Part shown: positions 55,598 through 64,000 of the stretch, one piece after another
Layout: each line of letters begins with the position of its first letter
Numbering within the stretch: position 1 is the first letter of the stretch
Assembly (NCBI RefSeq): GCF_003386165.1
Contig: NZ_QRDV01000003.1
Span: 1-64,000 of the forward strand
Source: Winogradskyella eximia
GTDB lineage: Bacteria > Bacteroidota > Bacteroidia > Flavobacteriales > Flavobacteriaceae
Direction: 5' to 3'
Length of the DNA stretch: 64,000 nt
Translations under genes and position numbers: made by a program
Notes under the pieces: generated by a model
Told to the model about the DNA's origin: nothing
What the model saw: the letters and a program-made list of their open reading frames with translations, nothing else
Database searches by the model: none

Positions 55598-57394
55598 TTA
55601 GTGTTGTAATTCCTCTTCACCTTCTTTTAAAGGTACATTTTGTGGCACAAAATCTACATCATGTCCTGGTTTACTATAGTCATAAGACCAACGGTAAACA
55701 TGAGGAATAGCACCTGGCCAGTTACCATGTATGTGCTTAACAGGAGTCGTCCATTCTAATGTTGTAGATCTCCAAGGGTTTTGTTCTGCTTTCTTTCCAA
55801 AGAACATACTAGAAAAGAAGTTGTATAAATATACAATCTGTGCAATACCACCTACAATAGCAAATAAAGTAATGATAACATTTGCATTTGCTAAATCGTC
55901 AAATAATGGAAAGTTAGAATTGGTATAATAACGTCTTGGTAAACCTGCCATACCTATAAAGTGCATTGGAAAAAATACTCCATAAGCACAAATAGCAGTT
56001 ATCCAGAAATGTAAATAACCTAAATTCTTATTCATCATACGACCAAACATTTTAGGATACCAATGATAAATCCCTGCAAACATACCGTAAAGAGCAGATA
56101 TACCCATTACTAAGTGGAAGTGTGCAATTACAAAATAAGTATCGTGAACATTGATATCTAAAGCACTATCACCTAAGATAATTCCTGTTAAACCACCTGT
56201 AATAAAGGTAGACACAAAACCAATTGAAAATAGCATTGCCGGATTCATTTGCAGATTTCCTTTCCAAATGGTCGTTATCCAGTTGAAGGCTTTAACCGCA
56301 GAAGGAATTGCAATCAATAATGTTGTAAATGTAAATACAGATCCTAAAAATGGATTCATACCTGAAATAAACATATGGTGACCCCAAACTATCGTAGATA
56401 AAAATGCAATCGCTAAAATAGAAGCAATCATTGCACGATATCCAAAGATTGGCTTACGAGAGTTTGATGCCATTATCTCAGACACTAATCCCATTGCAGG
56501 TAAGATTACAATATATACTTCAGGGTGACCTAAGAACCAAAATAAGTGCTCAAATAACACTGGTGATCCACCTTGATAGTGTAATACTTCGCCTTGAATA
56601 AATATATCTGATAAGAAGAATGATGTTCCAAAACTTCTATCCATAATTAATAATAACGCCGCAGACAATAATACTGGGAATGAAACCACACCAATAACCG
56701 CTGTTACAAAGAATGCCCATATAGTAAGTGGCAATCTTGTCATAGACATACCTTTAGTACGTAAATTAATTACGGTGACAATGTAATTTAACGAACCTAA
56801 TAAAGACGATGCAATAAATATTGCCATAGAAACCAACCACATGGTCATACCTAAACCTGAACCTCCTGATGCCATTGGCAATGCAGATAATGGTGGATAA
56901 ATTGTCCAACCTGCTGCTGCTGGTCCAGCCTCAACAAATAAAGAGCAAACCATTATAACACTAGATAAAAAGAATAACCAATAAGAAACCATATTAAGGA
57001 ATCCTGAAGCCATATCTCTTGCTCCAATTTGCAATGGAATTAATAGATTACTAAACGTACCACTTAATCCTGCAGTTAGTACAAAGAATACCATTATTGT
57101 ACCATGAATTGTTACTAAAGCCAAATAAATATCAGCGTCCATAACACCATCTGGTGCCCATTTACCTAATAAAGCCTCAAATAAAAGATTAGGCTTCTCT
57201 GGCCAAGCGATTTGCATACGAAACATTATAGACATTAAAACACCTATAACTCCCATTATAGTACCTGTTATTAAGTACTGCTTTGCGATCATTTTATGAT
57301 CTATACTAAATATGTATTTAGTAATAAAAGTTTCTTTATGATGATGTACGTCGTGATCTTCTTCGTGACCGTGTGTATCTATAGTTGCTGACAT
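55598..57394 (-). CDS. ctaD: Cytochrome c oxidase subunit I (A1-type heme-copper oxidase)
   Basis: 598 residues, 12-helix core. His97 (VTIHGTIMVFF) is the low-spin heme ligand. His290, Glu292 and Tyr294 in GHPEVYIVILP give one CuB ligand, the D-channel glutamate and the cross-linked tyrosine. His339-His340 (WGHHMFISGMN) are the other CuB ligands, and His425/His427 (VIAHFHLVMG) bind the high-spin heme and the low-spin heme. This marks an A1-type proton-pumping oxidase. The N-terminus is His-rich and acidic (THGHEEDHDVHHHKET). The last gene of the act-cta run, it reduces oxygen with electrons from the adjacent ACIII via cytochrome c. Confidence 0.95.
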   Translation of the reverse strand: MSATIDTHGHEEDHDVHHHKETFITKYIFSIDHKMIAKQYLITGTIMGVIGVLMSIMFRMQIAWPEKPNLLFEALLGKWAPDGVMDADIYLALVTIHGTIMVFFVLTAGLSGTFSNLLIPLQIGARDMASGFLNMVSYWLFFLSSVIMVCSLFVEAGPAAAGWTIYPPLSALPMASGGSGLGMTMWLVSMAIFIASSLLGSLNYIVTVINLRTKGMSMTRLPLTIWAFFVTAVIGVVSFPVLLSAALLLIMDRSFGTSFFLSDIFIQGEVLHYQGGSPVLFEHLFWFLGHPEVYIVILPAMGLVSEIMASNSRKPIFGYRAMIASILAIAFLSTIVWGHHMFISGMNPFLGSVFTFTTLLIAIPSAVKAFNWITTIWKGNLQMNPAMLFSIGFVSTFITGGLTGIILGDSALDINVHDTYFVIAHFHLVMGISALYGMFAGIYHWYPKMFGRMMNKNLGYLHFWITAICAYGVFFPMHFIGMAGLPRRYYTNSNFPLFDDLANANVIITLFAIVGGIAQIVYLYNFFSSMFFGKKAEQNPWRSTTLEWTTPVKHIHGNWPGAIPHVYRWSYDYSKPGHDVDFVPQNVPLKEGEEELQH

Positions 57395-57429
57395 AATCTA
57401 TAATTATCTATTTCTTAAAAAAAATTATA

Positions 57430-58488
57430 TTAATTTAATGAATTTGGAAAGGTTTTCTGCTCTTTCATCCATGCATCAAACTCCTCTTGTGTTTCAACAA
57501 TAATCTTCATCTGCATATTGTAGTGGGAAGTCCCACAGATTTTATTACATAGTAATAAGTAGTCAAACTCGTAAATTAACTCTTGCCCAGATTCTTCAAT
57601 CTCAGCTTTTCGTTCTAATCTCAGAGTATTAATATTTTTCACCTTCTCAACCATGTCTGCATTTTCGCGCATATCTGCCGTTGTAATTGTTGGTGTAAAC
57701 CCAAATTGAGTAACCATACCAGGTACACAATTCATCTGTGCTCTAAAATGTGGCATATAAGCAGAGTGTAATACATCTTGAGAACGCATTTTAAATACTA
57801 CTGGTTGTCCTACAGGTAAGTGAAGTTCTGTTACAATAACATCATCCTGAGCATTAGGATCATCCTCATCAACACCTAATACGTTAGCACGATCTATATC
57901 AATTAATCTAACGTTAGCTTTACCTAAAACATTGTCAGCACCACTGTAACGTGCTTTCCAGTTAAACTGTTGCGCATATAACTCTATTACCATTGGATCT
58001 TCATCTTCATCGATATTCATAATATCATTCCAAGTAAAGAGACCATAAATAATTAAACCAGCCAAAACAATTACTGGTATTACCGTCCAGATAAACTCTA
58101 AAGTTGTGTTATCTGCATAGAATAATGCTTTTTTACCCTTTTCTCCTCTGTATTTGTAAGCAAAATAATGAAGGACAAACTGAGTTAGTGTTTGCACTAT
58201 AAAAATAACTACCATAGAGATAATCATAAGATTGTCTACTTCAACACCATGTTCTGATGCAGAATTAGACATTAATGGCAAATCACCTAAATACCAAAAG
58301 CTTAAAATTGTTATTACATAGATAAAAATTAAAAATCCTATCATTAAATAACCATTGATTTTGTTATCATGGTCATCAGCAACTTGACTAGTGGTTGTGC
58401 CCACTTGAGCCAAATCAAAAATCTTTACCATTTGCCATAAGGCAACAGCAACAAAGAGTACAATTATAATCGTTAATAAAGCAGTCAT
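57430..58488 (-). CDS. ctaC: Cytochrome c oxidase subunit II with CuA site
   Basis: 352 residues. Four transmembrane helices are visible (about 2-24, 45-67, 88-112 and 128-152), two more than the usual subunit II. The cupredoxin domain follows with the CuA loop CNKICGTSHYNM (Cys314, Cys318, His322, Met325) and the first histidine in VLHSAYMPHF. The residue between the cysteines that is usually Glu (CSEIC) is Lys316 here, as noted in the findings. It accepts electrons from cytochrome c and passes them to subunit I. It has no fused cytochrome c domain; the monoheme ActE may supply electrons. It follows actF by 24 bases. Confidence 0.94.
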   Translation of the reverse strand: MTALLTIIIVLFVAVALWQMVKIFDLAQVGTTTSQVADDHDNKINGYLMIGFLIFIYVITILSFWYLGDLPLMSNSASEHGVEVDNLMIISMVVIFIVQTLTQFVLHYFAYKYRGEKGKKALFYADNTTLEFIWTVIPVIVLAGLIIYGLFTWNDIMNIDEDEDPMVIELYAQQFNWKARYSGADNVLGKANVRLIDIDRANVLGVDEDDPNAQDDVIVTELHLPVGQPVVFKMRSQDVLHSAYMPHFRAQMNCVPGMVTQFGFTPTITTADMRENADMVEKVKNINTLRLERKAEIEESGQELIYEFDYLLLCNKICGTSHYNMQMKIIVETQEEFDAWMKEQKTFPNSLN

Positions 58489-58512
58489 TATAGTTTCTGT
58501 TCTTTTTTTATA

Positions 58513-59889
58513 TTAATAATGGAAATGTTTACTTTCCTCAATGAATGGACTTCTTTTTGCCAATAATGGATGTTTGCTAAGCGCTGTAAAAACTACAAGC
58601 AAAAATATACCACCAAATAATAAAATTGATCCAATCTCAGGAATTCCAATAAACCATCTATCACCTACAGTTGCAGGCATAATCATATTGAAAATATCTA
58701 CATAATGACCACAAAGTATTACAACTCCTGCCATTATTACAAACCAGTTTACACGTTTGAAATCACTGTTCATTAATAATAATAGTGGGAATATAAAATT
58801 CATAGCTATCATACCAAAGAACGGTAAATTATAATCCTCTATTCGTGTTATAAAATATGTTACTTCTTCTGGAATATTAGAATACCAAATTAACATAAAT
58901 TGAGAAAACCATAGGTATGTCCAGAATACACTGAAACCAAACATAAATTTAGCCAAATCATGAATATGACTGTCATTTACATGTTCTAATAAACCTTTAG
59001 ACTTTAAATATATAGCAATCATTGCAATAACAGTTATACCGCAAACAAGCATACCAGCTAATAAATACCATCCAAATAATGTACTAAACCAGTGTGGATC
59101 TACACTCATAATCCAGTCCCAAGACATCATAGATTCAGTATACATAAAGAATACCAAGAATCCTGCTGAAATTCTAAAGTTCTTTTTAAAATTACGGTTA
59201 TCATTTGCATTATCTTGAGCCAAAGAAAATTTTCTTGAGAAATAACGGTATAGTGACCAACCTGCTAAGAAAATAAAACCTCTTATAAAAAATCCAGGTT
59301 TATTTAACCATCCTGATTTTCCTGCTACTAATGCATCATAATTTTCACTACCTTCAGTAGTCATACCATCTGTTAACCATACAAATAAATGGCTATCAGC
59401 AAAAAACGCAATCAATAATACAATGATACCTCCTGGTAAAACATAATACGTAATACCTTCCATCACTCTAAATAATACTGGAGACCATCCTGCTTGAGAA
59501 ACATATTGTACGGCATAAAAAGCCAATACACCTAAAGCAATCATAAAGAAAAAGAAAGCCGCTATATATAATGCAGACCATGGTCTATTATGTATTTGAT
59601 GTAATACATGCTCTTCATGACTCATTCCATGACCTTCCTCAGCATGAGAAGTTCCATGAGCTTCTTCACCATGATTATCTTCTACATGTAAAGCAGTTTC
59701 TCCATGAGAGTCAGTATAAGCTTCTTCAGCGTGAGCATCATCATGATGATCTTCGTTTGCTAGAAATTCAGTTATATTATCTTCATTGACACTATTTGCA
59801 TCCATAAAGCCGTAACCAACACCTAATAGTCCTAAAACTATTAAAACGAAAGCTCCTATTCTTAAACGATTTGAAATTTTATATTCCAT
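58513..59889 (-). CDS. actF: Alternative complex III subunit ActF
   Basis: 458 residues. Ten transmembrane helices, the quinol:cytochrome c oxidoreductase quinone-binding subunit type, with SMMSWDWIMSVDPHWFSTLFG as the most family-specific segment. The first helix (about 9-30) is followed by a periplasmic or cytoplasmic loop (about 45-103) holding 13 histidines with Asp and Glu. It is homologous to the NrfD-like ActC. It forms the membrane half of ACIII with ActC. It precedes ctaC and ctaD. Confidence 0.9.
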   Translation of the reverse strand: MEYKISNRLRIGAFVLIVLGLLGVGYGFMDANSVNEDNITEFLANEDHHDDAHAEEAYTDSHGETALHVEDNHGEEAHGTSHAEEGHGMSHEEHVLHQIHNRPWSALYIAAFFFFMIALGVLAFYAVQYVSQAGWSPVLFRVMEGITYYVLPGGIIVLLIAFFADSHLFVWLTDGMTTEGSENYDALVAGKSGWLNKPGFFIRGFIFLAGWSLYRYFSRKFSLAQDNANDNRNFKKNFRISAGFLVFFMYTESMMSWDWIMSVDPHWFSTLFGWYLLAGMLVCGITVIAMIAIYLKSKGLLEHVNDSHIHDLAKFMFGFSVFWTYLWFSQFMLIWYSNIPEEVTYFITRIEDYNLPFFGMIAMNFIFPLLLLMNSDFKRVNWFVIMAGVVILCGHYVDIFNMIMPATVGDRWFIGIPEIGSILLFGGIFLLVVFTALSKHPLLAKRSPFIEESKHFHY

Positions 59890-59911
59890 TTATATAATCT
59901 TTATCTAAATC

Positions 59912-60472
59912 TTACTTTTCTAAATCTGCTTTAAGCTTCTCAACATAAGCAACAACTTGCCAACGTTCATTTTCATTCAATTGGTTAGCATAAGAACCCA
60001 TTGTATTTTTACCATAATAAATGACATGGTATATACTTCCAGTTGTAATAGCTCGACCAACATCACTATAAGCAGGTACACCTAAAATCTTTTCACGTTG
60101 TACTAACTTACCTTTACCATCTCCTTTAGTTCCATGACAAATACCACAATATATATCATATAACATTTTACCTTCTTCATAGTTAACCTGTAAAGAATCT
60201 AAAGGACTTTTTAAATTAGATTTTGCATAAGCAAAACCTTCATTTGTATTTTCTATTTCAAAAGGCATAAAATCACCTCTTGGTATAGACCCTTCGGCTG
60301 GTAATTGTGCTTCAACTCCATTACCAAATGCATCTGATTCTTGATAGGCTTCATAACCAACAGATTCATACATATTTGGCATGTATTGATAGTTAGGTCT
60401 AGAGTTCTTTTGGCAAGAAGTAAATCCTACCAATATGACTAATACTACGATATATTTTGTGACTATCTTCAT
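59912..60472 (-). CDS. actE: ACIII monoheme cytochrome c lipoprotein ActE
   Basis: 186 residues from the ATG at 60472, one base after the actD stop; a longer frame begins inside actD and is rejected. Residues 1-20 are a lipoprotein signal (ILVGFTSC, lipobox Cys). The heme c motif is CGICH (Cys109, Cys112, His113), followed by YYGKNTMGSYANQL, which carries the likely axial Met. It is anchored to the periplasmic face and carries electrons from ACIII. The distance rules (actD-actE-actF within 25 bases) indicate one transcript. Confidence 0.9.
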   Translation of the reverse strand: MKIVTKYIVVLVILVGFTSCQKNSRPNYQYMPNMYESVGYEAYQESDAFGNGVEAQLPAEGSIPRGDFMPFEIENTNEGFAYAKSNLKSPLDSLQVNYEEGKMLYDIYCGICHGTKGDGKGKLVQREKILGVPAYSDVGRAITTGSIYHVIYYGKNTMGSYANQLNENERWQVVAYVEKLKADLEK

Positions 60473-60473
60473 A

Positions 60474-61013
60474 TTAATGTGCGTCTTCATCTTTATCAAC
60501 AATATTTATCTCAACTGCTCCTGTATTTTTCAACAAGTTAGTTAGTGCTTCTTCATTATTATGAACCGCAATTTCCATTAAAAAGTGGTCATCTGTAGTT
60601 CTTGGATCTGGATTCTCAGCCTTCTTAAATGGCCACATTCTACTTCTTAAATAAAATGTAATTACCATTAAATGCGCAGCAAAAAATACCGTAAGCTCAA
60701 ACATAATAGGTACAAATGCTGGTAAATTTTCTAAATAACTAAAACTTGGCTTACCTCCAATATCTTGAGGCCAATCTTTAATCATTATAAAATTCATCAT
60801 TACAGTAGCTACCGTAATACCAATACAACCATAAATAAATGCTGTAATAGCCAATCGTGTAGGTGCTAAACCCATTGCCTTGTCTAGTCCGTGAACCGGA
60901 AAAGGTGTATATATCTCTTCAATGTGATGCTTTTCTGCTCTTACCGTTTTAACGGCAGACATTAATACATCATCATCTGTATAAATAGCATGAATTACTT
61001 TCGAAGCTTCCAT
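60474..61013 (-). CDS. actD: ACIII subunit ActD (DUF3341 membrane protein)
   Basis: 179 residues. An N-terminal soluble domain (about 1-55, with VKTVRAEKHHIEEIYTPFPV) precedes two transmembrane helices (about 57-82 and 100-122). The conserved HGLDKAMGL turn between them is the DUF3341 signature. It is a structural subunit at the side of the ACIII membrane arm. It starts 8 bases after actC. Confidence 0.9.
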   Translation of the reverse strand: MEASKVIHAIYTDDDVLMSAVKTVRAEKHHIEEIYTPFPVHGLDKAMGLAPTRLAITAFIYGCIGITVATVMMNFIMIKDWPQDIGGKPSFSYLENLPAFVPIMFELTVFFAAHLMVITFYLRSRMWPFKKAENPDPRTTDDHFLMEIAVHNNEEALTNLLKNTGAVEINIVDKDEDAH

Positions 61014-61021
61014 AGACTATA

Positions 61022-62770
61022 TTAGTTGTTTAATAAATTTTTAGCTTGTCCTGACCAATCATCACGTTCTGCTCTTCCTGGGAAAGAACCTGTAATTGAA
61101 TCTAACAAGTCATATTCTTTTTTCGTCATCTTACTTACCTGTAGGAATGTGTAAATACCAATACTATTAAGTACTTCTTCCATTTTAGGACCAATGCCGT
61201 TTACTTTCTTCAAATCATCTGCAGTTTCTGTAGCAGCATCAAAAGCACCAATCGTTCCTAAAAGGTCAGTTACTTTTGTTGTATTATCAACAGAAGGTGT
61301 TTTTTCTATAATTGGTTTAGTTGGTGTAACAGCAGTTGCACCTAAATTAGATGTTCTTGCATCAGCACCTGTACCTACTAAACTTTCACCGCGTTCTCTA
61401 ATATTCTTATAACGTTCACCCGATGATTTTAAAATTGTTTTCACTTCTGCTTGCGCAATTACAGGGAATGTACGAGAGTACAATAAGAATAACACAAAGA
61501 AGAAACCTATTGTTCCAATAAAAATTCCGATATCTACAAATGTAGGAGAGAACATAGACCAAGACGATGGTAAATAATCTCGATGTAATGACGTCACAAT
61601 AATTACAAATCGCTCAAACCACATACCAATGTTTACTACAATTGATATAAAGAATGAAAACATAATACTCGTTCTCAATTTCTTGAACCACATAAATTGT
61701 GGTGAGAACACATTACAAGACATCATCGCCCAATAAGCCCACCAATAAGGTCCAGTAGCTCTATTTAAGAATGCATATTGTTCGTATTCTACACCAGAAT
61801 ACCAAGCTATAAACAGCTCTGTAATATATGCCACACCAACTATAGAACCTGTAATCATAATTACGATGTTCATTAATTCGATATGTTGTACTGTAATATA
61901 ATCTTCAAGATTACACACTTTTCTCATAATAATAAGAAGCGTGTTCACCATAGCAAAACCAGAAAATACAGCACCTGCCACAAAGTAAGGTGGAAAAATC
62001 GTTGTATGCCAACCTGGAATTACAGATGTAGCGAAATCAAACGATACAATAGTGTGTACTGAAAGTACTAAAGGTGTTGCTAAACCAGCAAGTACCAGAG
62101 ATACTTCTTCAAAACGTTGCCAGTCTTTTGCACGACCAGACCAACCGAAACTCACTAAAGAATAAATTTTCTTTTGAAAAGGTCTAACAGCTCTATCTCT
62201 TAACATCGCAAAATCTGGTAATAAACCTGTCCACCAGAAAACTAATGATACAGATAAGTACGTAGAGATTGCAAATACATCCCAAAGTAACGGTGAGTTA
62301 AAGTTTACCCATAAAGATCCAAATTGATTTGGAATAGGTAAAACCCAATACGCTAACCATGGACGACCCATGTGGATAATTGGAAATAAACCAGCTTGTA
62401 CTACTGAGAAAATGGTCATAGCTTCCGCAGAACGGTTAATTGCCATTCTCCATTTTTGACGGAATAATAATAGTACCGCAGAAATTAATGTTCCTGCGTG
62501 ACCAATACCAACCCACCAAACGAAGTTAGTAATATCCCAAGCCCAGTTTACGGTCTTATTAAGACCCCAAACTCCAATACCAGTTGATACGGTATAAATA
62601 ATACAACCTATTCCCCAAAGAAATGCTACTAAAGCAATGCTGAAAACAATCCACCATGCTCTGTTGGCTTTGCCTTCCACTGGTCTTGCTACATCTACTG
62701 TAACATCGTGATACGATTTTTCTCCAGTAACTAAAGGTCTTCTAATAGGTGCTTCGTAATGAGACGCCAT
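61022..62770 (-). CDS. actC: ACIII subunit ActC (NrfD-like) with C-terminal helix-hairpin-helix domain
   Basis: 582 residues. About 10 transmembrane helices cover residues 40-435, with NrfD/ActC signatures such as WAWDITNFVWWVGIGHAGTL and FNSPLLWDVFAISTYL. A charged low-complexity linker (about 440-515) leads to a C-terminal domain of about 64 residues with two helix-hairpin-helix motifs (VNGIGPKMEEVLNSIGIYTF, then SFPGRAERDDWSGQAK). ActC in characterised ACIII is about 470-490 residues, so this tail is an addition. Its role is unknown. The core subunit binds quinol and, with ActF, may translocate protons. It precedes actD closely. Confidence 0.9.
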   Translation of the reverse strand: MASHYEAPIRRPLVTGEKSYHDVTVDVARPVEGKANRAWWIVFSIALVAFLWGIGCIIYTVSTGIGVWGLNKTVNWAWDITNFVWWVGIGHAGTLISAVLLLFRQKWRMAINRSAEAMTIFSVVQAGLFPIIHMGRPWLAYWVLPIPNQFGSLWVNFNSPLLWDVFAISTYLSVSLVFWWTGLLPDFAMLRDRAVRPFQKKIYSLVSFGWSGRAKDWQRFEEVSLVLAGLATPLVLSVHTIVSFDFATSVIPGWHTTIFPPYFVAGAVFSGFAMVNTLLIIMRKVCNLEDYITVQHIELMNIVIMITGSIVGVAYITELFIAWYSGVEYEQYAFLNRATGPYWWAYWAMMSCNVFSPQFMWFKKLRTSIMFSFFISIVVNIGMWFERFVIIVTSLHRDYLPSSWSMFSPTFVDIGIFIGTIGFFFVLFLLYSRTFPVIAQAEVKTILKSSGERYKNIRERGESLVGTGADARTSNLGATAVTPTKPIIEKTPSVDNTTKVTDLLGTIGAFDAATETADDLKKVNGIGPKMEEVLNSIGIYTFLQVSKMTKKEYDLLDSITGSFPGRAERDDWSGQAKNLLNN

Positions 62771-62795
62771 AATTATATACTTGTTTCTTTAATTA

Positions 62796-64000
62796 TTATG
62801 CTTTTGATGTGTTTCTCACTTTTGTCTGATAGATAACGTTTGGTTTTGTGCCTACGCTCTCTAGCAAGTGATACATTCGATCATCTTCTTTTAATTCTGT
62901 AATTTTACTGTGCTTGTCATTAACATCACCAAATACCATTGCACCATTTCCACAAGCTGCAGAACATGCAGTTTGGAATTCACCATCTTTAACTTCACGT
63001 CCGTCACGTTTTGCATCAAGAATCGTTTTCTGTGTTTTTTGAATACACATAGAACATTTTTCCATAACTCCACGAGAACGTACTACAACATCTGGGTTTA
63101 AGACCATACGTCCTAAATCATCATTCATATAGTAATCGAATTCATCATTCTTATTATATAAGAACCAGTTAAAACGACGCACTTTATAAGGACAGTTATT
63201 TGCACAGTATCTTGTACCTACACAACGGTTATAAGCCATGTGATTCTGACCTTGACGACCATGAGCTGTTGCAGCAACAGGACAAACCGTTTCACAAGGT
63301 GCATGATTACAATGCTGACACATTACTGGCTGAAATGCTACTTGAGGATTATCAGCAGGATGTTCCATCTCACCAAAGCCTCCTAAAGATCCATTATCAC
63401 CAAATAAACCAGAAAAACCATCTTTCTTAGCATCATCAGCTTCAAATGTATCTTGATGAGAGTAATATCTATCAATACGCAACCAATGCATATCTCTACT
63501 ACGTCTCATTTCAGTCTTACCAACTACAGGAACGTTATTTTCCGCATGACATGCAATAACACATGCACCACAACCTGTACAAGCGTTTAAGTCAATTGAT
63601 AAATTAAAATGATGACCAATTGATCTATCAAATTCATCCCATAAATCTACATCTGGAGAAGTTACAGGAGTTTCTATATGGTTAAGAGAAACAACAGGAA
63701 TTGCATTCCAGTGTTCTTTAGACTTCGTGTTAAAAATTTCTAAGTTAGTTTCTTTAATGATATCTCCACGCCCCATTAAAGTATTATGCAACTGTACACA
63801 AGCAAACTCATGTTCACCAGAAGCCTTTTCAATAGTAACATCTTGAACTGAACTGAAGTTTTGATACAACGGATAAGCATTCACTCCCGTTTTCATTTCT
63901 TCTTTTAAAGCTTTGGATGTTCTACCAAAACCAAAAGACAATCCAGCTGAACCTTTTGCTTGACCAGGTTGAATAATTACAGGTACAGTTATAGCCTCTG
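62796..64000 (-). CDS. actB: ACIII subunit ActB, C-terminal part (Fe-S domain), 5' end outside the window
   Basis: Only the C-terminal 401 residues are present; the frame runs open to the window edge, so the missing part is the N-terminus. Residues up to about 35 are the end of a molybdopterin-type domain (VIIQPGQAKGSAGLSFGFGR), without a cofactor in the known ACIII. The rest is a four-cluster ferredoxin module: CTGCGACVIACHAENN, CQHCNHAPCETVCPV, CVGTRYCANNCPY and CSMCIQKT with CSAACGNG. It passes electrons from ActC-bound quinol toward the hemes of ActA and ActE. It heads the visible part of the act operon. Confidence 0.92.
   Translation of the reverse strand, partial: EAITVPVIIQPGQAKGSAGLSFGFGRTSKALKEEMKTGVNAYPLYQNFSSVQDVTIEKASGEHEFACVQLHNTLMGRGDIIKETNLEIFNTKSKEHWNAIPVVSLNHIETPVTSPDVDLWDEFDRSIGHHFNLSIDLNACTGCGACVIACHAENNVPVVGKTEMRRSRDMHWLRIDRYYSHQDTFEADDAKKDGFSGLFGDNGSLGGFGEMEHPADNPQVAFQPVMCQHCNHAPCETVCPVAATAHGRQGQNHMAYNRCVGTRYCANNCPYKVRRFNWFLYNKNDEFDYYMNDDLGRMVLNPDVVVRSRGVMEKCSMCIQKTQKTILDAKRDGREVKDGEFQTACSAACGNGAMVFGDVNDKHSKITELKEDDRMYHLLESVGTKPNVIYQTKVRNTSKA

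Noticed and set aside
62796-64000. Broken or truncated actB
   Set aside because: The frame is intact to the window edge and all cluster motifs are present; it is simply cut by the window.

Overview
The window is low-GC DNA from a member of the Bacteroidota, almost certainly a marine-type Flavobacteriaceae. The evidence is a type IX secretion (T9SS) and gliding gene set (SprA, a RemB-like protein, T9SS sorting tails, choice-of-anchor L adhesin), alternative complex III coupled to a heme-copper oxidase, and a Bacteroidota-type -7 promoter element. I can support the family but not the genus. No tRNA, rRNA, insertion sequence, prophage or CRISPR array was seen. Nearly all of the window is coding, and 6962-7299 is the only gene-free stretch over 300 bases.

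Layout. 1-6961 (minus): two large secreted T9SS-type adhesins, the first cut by the window edge. 7300-9051 (plus): a TPR/transmembrane/helix-turn-helix regulator facing away from them. 9137-12873 (plus): an Nfu-type Fe-S carrier with doubled N-domain, a tandem pair of unknown secreted proteins, dodecin, and an MscS channel. 12870-20803 (minus): tsaB, then a MacAB-TolC-like tripartite exporter with two adaptors, one TolC, two permeases and one ATPase. 20927-26383 (minus): cytochrome oxidase assembly (SCO, DUF420, small CxxC protein) and oxidase subunits III, III and IV with heme O synthase. 26539-31215 (minus): a RemB-like outer-membrane protein, two TonB paralogues, VanZ and glycine cleavage H protein. 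31276-41650 (minus): sprA, ruvA and malic enzyme. 41760-44123 (plus): a DUF5686 outer-membrane protein.

44126-52136 is a compact carbohydrate locus: GH13 sucrose phosphorylase, fructokinase-type PfkB kinase, SLC45/SUT-like sugar symporter, a TonB-dependent receptor without SusD, and a divergent LacI regulator. The divergent intergenic region holds two perfect palindromic operators inside a mirror-symmetric pair of promoter/leader arms. The natural reading is sucrose uptake across both membranes followed by phosphorolysis to glucose-1-phosphate and fructose.

52133-55425 (minus) holds queG, a cytochrome P450 and ruvB. 55598-64000 (minus) is the respiratory block: alternative complex III actB (partial)-actC-actD-actE-actF, then cytochrome oxidase subunits II and I. 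Together with 20927-26383 it supplies a quinol-to-oxygen chain and its assembly factors.

The most interesting signals are the mirrored LacI control region, the HhH-domain tail on ActC, the TonB-C-like domain fused to the RemB-like barrel beside two TonB genes, the transmembrane TPR-HTH regulator next to the T9SS adhesins, and two little-described oxidase-assembly candidates (a Cys-less SCO-like protein and a 77-residue CxxC membrane protein). All assignments were made by reading the sequence; no database search was run.
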